Assembly: GCA_009885415.1 (NCBI GenBank) | Contig: VFKU01000342.1 | Span: 1-7,271 of the forward strand | DNA length: 7,271 nucleotides | Source of the DNA: Rhodothermota bacterium | GTDB taxonomy: Bacteria > Hydrogenedentota > Hydrogenedentia > Hydrogenedentales > GCA-2746185 | Direction of reading: 5' to 3' | In this document: one piece after another, positions 4,907-7,271 of the stretch | Layout of the letters: each line of letters begins with the position of its first letter | How positions within the stretch are numbered: the first letter of the stretch is position 1 | Made by a program: the position numbers and the translations under genes | The notes under the pieces: generated by a model | Database searches by the model: none | The model's input: only the letters and a program-made list of their open reading frames with translations | What the model was told of the DNA's origin: nothing

Positions 4907-5503
4907 CTATGGATACAACATCTGCTGCGTCCAGGCGCCGCCGGCGGCTCGGTAGTAGACGCGGCGGTGGTGGAGGCGGCTGGCGGCGAGTAGCCAGAAC
5001 TCGATCGTGTGGGGGACGACGCGGTAGCCGGACCAGTGGGGCGGGCGGGGGACGTCTTCGCCGGCGAATTCTTTTTCGACTTGGGCGACGCGTTCGTCGA
5101 GACGCGCGCGGTCGGGGAGCGGGGCGGACTGAATCGAGGCCCAAGAGCCGATCTGACTCCCGCGGGGGCGTGAGGCGAAATAGACGTCAGCCTCTTCGGA
5201 CGTGACGGGGTGGGCGAGTCCGATGATGCGGACTTGTTTGCCGAGGGGCATCCAGTGGAAGTTGAGGCCGGCGCGGGGGTTCGAGGAGAGGTGGCAGCCT
5301 TTGAGGCTGTGGGTGTTGGTGTAGAAGACGAAGCCGTCGCGATCGTAGTCCTTGAGCAGGACGACGCGCGGCCAGGGTTGGCCTTCGTCGTCGACGGTGG
5401 CGAGGGTCATCGCGGTGGGCTCGGCGATGGTGGCGTAGCTCTTGGCTTCTTGAAACCAGGTTTCGAAGAGCGCGAGGGGATCGGGGTTTGGGGCGATGCT
5501 CAT
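4907..5503 (-). CDS. pdxH: Pyridoxine/pyridoxamine 5'-phosphate oxidase (PNPOx)
   Basis: The FMN enzyme oxidises pyridoxine or pyridoxamine 5'-phosphate to pyridoxal 5'-phosphate, the last step of PLP synthesis and salvage, in the cytoplasm as a homodimer. The 198-residue product has the FMN-binding segment PRVVLLKDYD (R46 and K51 aligned with E. coli R67 and K72), FVFYTNTHSLKG (58-69), and the substrate-binding block YFASRPRGSQIGSWAS (Y108, R112 and S116 aligned with E. coli Y129, R133 and S137). RLHHR (176-180) supplies R176 and H178, aligned with E. coli R197 and H199. Two family-typical features differ: the usual WQG after IEF is WLL, and the C-terminal RLAP-like end is MLYP. The start is the ATG at 5503, preceded by AAAGG at 6 bp; the longer open frame upstream overlaps the neighbouring gene and does not look like PdxH. 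The 32-bp gap behind the gamma-glutamyltransferase gene suggests a shared transcript. Confidence 0.93.
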   Translation of the reverse strand: MSIAPNPDPLALFETWFQEAKSYATIAEPTAMTLATVDDEGQPWPRVVLLKDYDRDGFVFYTNTHSLKGCHLSSNPRAGLNFHWMPLGKQVRIIGLAHPVTSEEADVYFASRPRGSQIGSWASIQSAPLPDRARLDERVAQVEKEFAGEDVPRPPHWSGYRVVPHTIEFWLLAASRLHHRRVYYRAAGGAWTQQMLYP

Positions 5504-5509
5504 GCGGTG

Positions 5510-5514
5510 CCTTT
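5510..5514 (-). promoter_or_regulatory. Ribosome binding site for pdxH
   Basis: AAAGG on the minus strand, 6 bp before the ATG at 5503. It supports this start and argues against the 75-residue upstream extension that would run back over the gamma-glutamyltransferase 3' end. Confidence 0.7.
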
Positions 5515-5535
5515 CGTTTTGCTGAACAGTATAAG

Positions 5536-7254
5536 TCAGAAACCCTTTGCGCTGCTTTGGCGGCGAGGATCGGAGGCGCCGTGCAGACCCTGCGCCTCGA
5601 TCGCTATGCAATTGGCCGCGCCGATTTTTGAGGGTTTGTCGTTGATGGCGTGACCCAGCCCGCGTAGGTCGGCGAGGGTTTCTTCCGAGAAGGCGTCGGG
5701 TTCGATGAAGATTTCGTCGGGGGTCCATTGGGAGTGGTGGCGCGGAGCGGCGACGGCGTCCTGGATGTTCATGCCGTGCAGCGCGACGTTTAGGAAGACT
5801 TGCAGGACGGTCGTGACGATGGTGGAGCCGCCGGGGGAACCGAGGAGAAGTGCGGTGCGGCCGTCGCGGACGGCTAGCGTGGGGGTCATGGAACTGAGCA
5901 TTCGTTTGCGCGGCTCGATGGCGTTTGCCTTTCCTCCGGTGACGCCGTAGAGGTTGGGGGCGCCGGGCTTGATGGAGAAGTCGTCCATTTGGTTGTTCAT
6001 GAGGAAGCCGGCACCGTCGATGACGATGCCGGAGCCGAAGCTGGCGTTGAGGGTGGTGGTGAGCGCGACGGCGTTGCCTTCGGAATCGACTACGCTGTAG
6101 TGCGTGGTGTGCTGGGGCTCGGGCGGCGTTTCGCCGGCGCGGATTTTGGCGCTGGGCGTGGCGCGATCAAGGTGAATGTCCGAGGCGCGCCGGCGGGCGT
6201 AGTCTCTTGAGATCAGCGTATCGACGGGCACGGGGTGGAAGTCGGAATCGGCCATGTGCTCGGCGCGATCGGCGTAAGCGCGGCGCTGGATTTCGGTGAG
6301 CAGATGGATATAGGCGGGCGTGCCGGGGCACAGGCCTTCGAGGGGGAAGGTGTCGAGCATGTTGAGCATTTCGATCAGGAGGATGCCGCCGGAGCTGGGT
6401 GGGCCCATCGAGATAATTTCGTAGCCGCGGAAGTCACCGCGGATCGGGGGCCGGTATTTGGATTCGTAGGTCGCGAGGTCGTCGAGCGTGATGAGGCCGC
6501 CGGTGTTTGATTGTTGGGAAGCGATTGCATGTGCGACGGGGCCGCGATAGAAACCGTCGCGGCCTTTGGCGGCGATTCGGCGGAGTGTGCGCGCGAGGTC
6601 GGGTTGGACGAGGAGATCGCCTTCGCGCCACGGGCGGCCGTCGGCACGGACGAAGATTTTTGACGCGCCAGGATCGACGGCAAATCGATCGCGGCGCTTG
6701 TTGATGGATTCGGCGATCTCCGCGGAGAGCGGGAATCCGTCCTGTGCGAGGCGGATGGCGGGGGCGAGAAGTTTGCGGCGGCTTATTTTTCCGGAGCCGT
6801 GATCCGCCCAAAGCCGGAGCAGCCCTTCGACCGAACCCGGCACGCCCGAGGCCAAGGCGGATCGCAGGGAGAGATCGAGAACGACCTCGCCCTTGGCGTC
6901 GAGGAACATATCCGCGTAGGAAGTTGCGGGGGCGATTTCGCGGAAGTCGAGCGTGACGACTTCGCCGGCGGACTTGCGTGCGACCATGAGCCCGCCGCCG
7001 CCGAGGTTTCCGGCTTCGGGCCAGGTGACGGCGAGGACGAAGCCGGTACACGCGGCGGCGTCGAAGGCGTTTCCGCCGGCGCGCATGAGTTGAGCGCCAG
7101 CCTCGGAAGCGTGTGGCGAGGCGGAGACGACGAGGGCGTGGGGGAAGGCCATAGGGTGTTCCGCGGGCGTTTCTGCGGCTGGTGAATGCGCGGGTTGAAC
7201 AATGAGCGCGAGCCCGCCTAGAAGAGCTGTGAGAGCTTTGTGGAAATTGGACAT
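5536..7254 (-). CDS. ggt: Gamma-glutamyltransferase (glutathione hydrolase) proenzyme
   Basis: The 572-residue precursor has a Sec signal peptide (K6, hydrophobic 7-19, probable cleavage near SPAA-E at 27-28), so it acts in the periplasm or outside the cell. The enzyme hydrolyses glutathione and other gamma-glutamyl compounds or transfers the gamma-glutamyl group. It matures by self-cleavage before T383 in QHTTHYSVVD, giving a large and a small subunit with T383 as nucleophile. Residues aligning with the E. coli active site are all present: R105 in DFRE, N403, Q422 and D425 in NNQMDDF, S454 and S455 in SSM, and G475/G476 in GSPGG. The lid-loop region with Y436 is also kept, as in E. coli. The C-terminus GASDPR is typical of the family. 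Length matches E. coli (about 580). The ATG at 7254 has AGGGA 6 bp upstream. The gene is intact and likely active; pdxH follows 32 bp later. Confidence 0.95.
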   Translation of the reverse strand: MSNFHKALTALLGGLALIVQPAHSPAAETPAEHPMAFPHALVVSASPHASEAGAQLMRAGGNAFDAAACTGFVLAVTWPEAGNLGGGGLMVARKSAGEVVTLDFREIAPATSYADMFLDAKGEVVLDLSLRSALASGVPGSVEGLLRLWADHGSGKISRRKLLAPAIRLAQDGFPLSAEIAESINKRRDRFAVDPGASKIFVRADGRPWREGDLLVQPDLARTLRRIAAKGRDGFYRGPVAHAIASQQSNTGGLITLDDLATYESKYRPPIRGDFRGYEIISMGPPSSGGILLIEMLNMLDTFPLEGLCPGTPAYIHLLTEIQRRAYADRAEHMADSDFHPVPVDTLISRDYARRRASDIHLDRATPSAKIRAGETPPEPQHTTHYSVVDSEGNAVALTTTLNASFGSGIVIDGAGFLMNNQMDDFSIKPGAPNLYGVTGGKANAIEPRKRMLSSMTPTLAVRDGRTALLLGSPGGSTIVTTVLQVFLNVALHGMNIQDAVAAPRHHSQWTPDEIFIEPDAFSEETLADLRGLGHAINDKPSKIGAANCIAIEAQGLHGASDPRRQSSAKGF

Positions 7255-7260
7255 TTTGCG

Positions 7261-7265
7261 TCCCT
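7261..7265 (-). promoter_or_regulatory. Ribosome binding site for ggt
   Basis: AGGGA on the minus strand, 6 bp before the ATG at 7254. It supports this start, which is also the one that provides a complete signal peptide. The promoter lies beyond the right edge of the window. Confidence 0.65.
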
Positions 7266-7271
7266 AGCCAC

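Noticed and set aside
5504..5728. 75-residue N-terminal extension of PdxH
   Set aside because: The extension lies out of frame over the 3' end of ggt on the same strand, is Arg-rich without family similarity, and the ATG at 5503 has its own ribosome binding site and the expected PdxH N-terminus.
6434..7051. Arg/Pro-rich 205-codon frame within ggt
   Set aside because: It is an alternative frame of the same strand within a fully supported ggt, with composition typical of a GC-bias shadow.

Overview
This is a chromosomal window from an unidentified Gram-negative bacterium. From about 2150 onward the DNA is GC-rich with strongly G/C-biased third codon positions, and it carries ordinary housekeeping-type genes. 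The first ~1.2 kb is visibly less GC-rich and holds broken or accessory material. A sigma54 activator and an exported periplasmic-type gamma-glutamyltransferase fit a Gram-negative host. A 9-bp ATGGGA-type tandem repeat and the style of the activator's DNA-binding helix vaguely suggest the Verrucomicrobia/PVC group, but that placement is only an impression.

Layout. 2-505 (+): the C-terminal part of a leucine-rich-repeat protein that continues off the left edge. 510-633: a nested tandem repeat (19-bp and 24-bp units in the order A-A-A-B-A-B). 660-1175 (+): the N-terminal half of a DDE/integrase-core transposase, cut off just before the catalytic domain. 1185-1959: a complete REP-associated tyrosine transposase (RAYT, HUH/Y1 type) element on the minus strand, bounded by perfect 26-bp inverted repeats, each of which can fold into a hairpin. 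1960-2148: intergenic, with a possible gene remnant and a weak promoter candidate. 2149-3711 (+): a NifA-like sigma54 enhancer-binding protein (GAF, AAA+, Fis-type HTH). 3787-4605 (+): a dienelactone-hydrolase-family protein. 4627-4851 (-): an orphan HicB-like antitoxin whose C-terminus is encoded by a 9-bp tandem repeat. 4876-4897: a terminator-like hairpin. 4907-5503 (-): PdxH, pyridoxine/pyridoxamine 5'-phosphate oxidase. 5536-7254 (-): a full-length gamma-glutamyltransferase precursor.

How they relate. The two plus-strand genes (activator, hydrolase) lie head-to-tail with a 75-bp gap and no visible terminator, and may be co-transcribed. The gamma-glutamyltransferase and pdxH are a tight minus-strand pair (32-bp gap) and probably an operon. 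They converge on the hydrolase, with the small hicB-like gene between. No nitrogen-fixation genes, no HicA toxin and no CRISPR array are visible. The left 2 kb is best read as a site of repeated mobile-element activity. The most unusual signals are the hairpin-ended RAYT unit abutting a dead transposase, the nested repeat array, and the repeat-built tail of the HicB-like protein. I do not see a clearly new multi-gene system.
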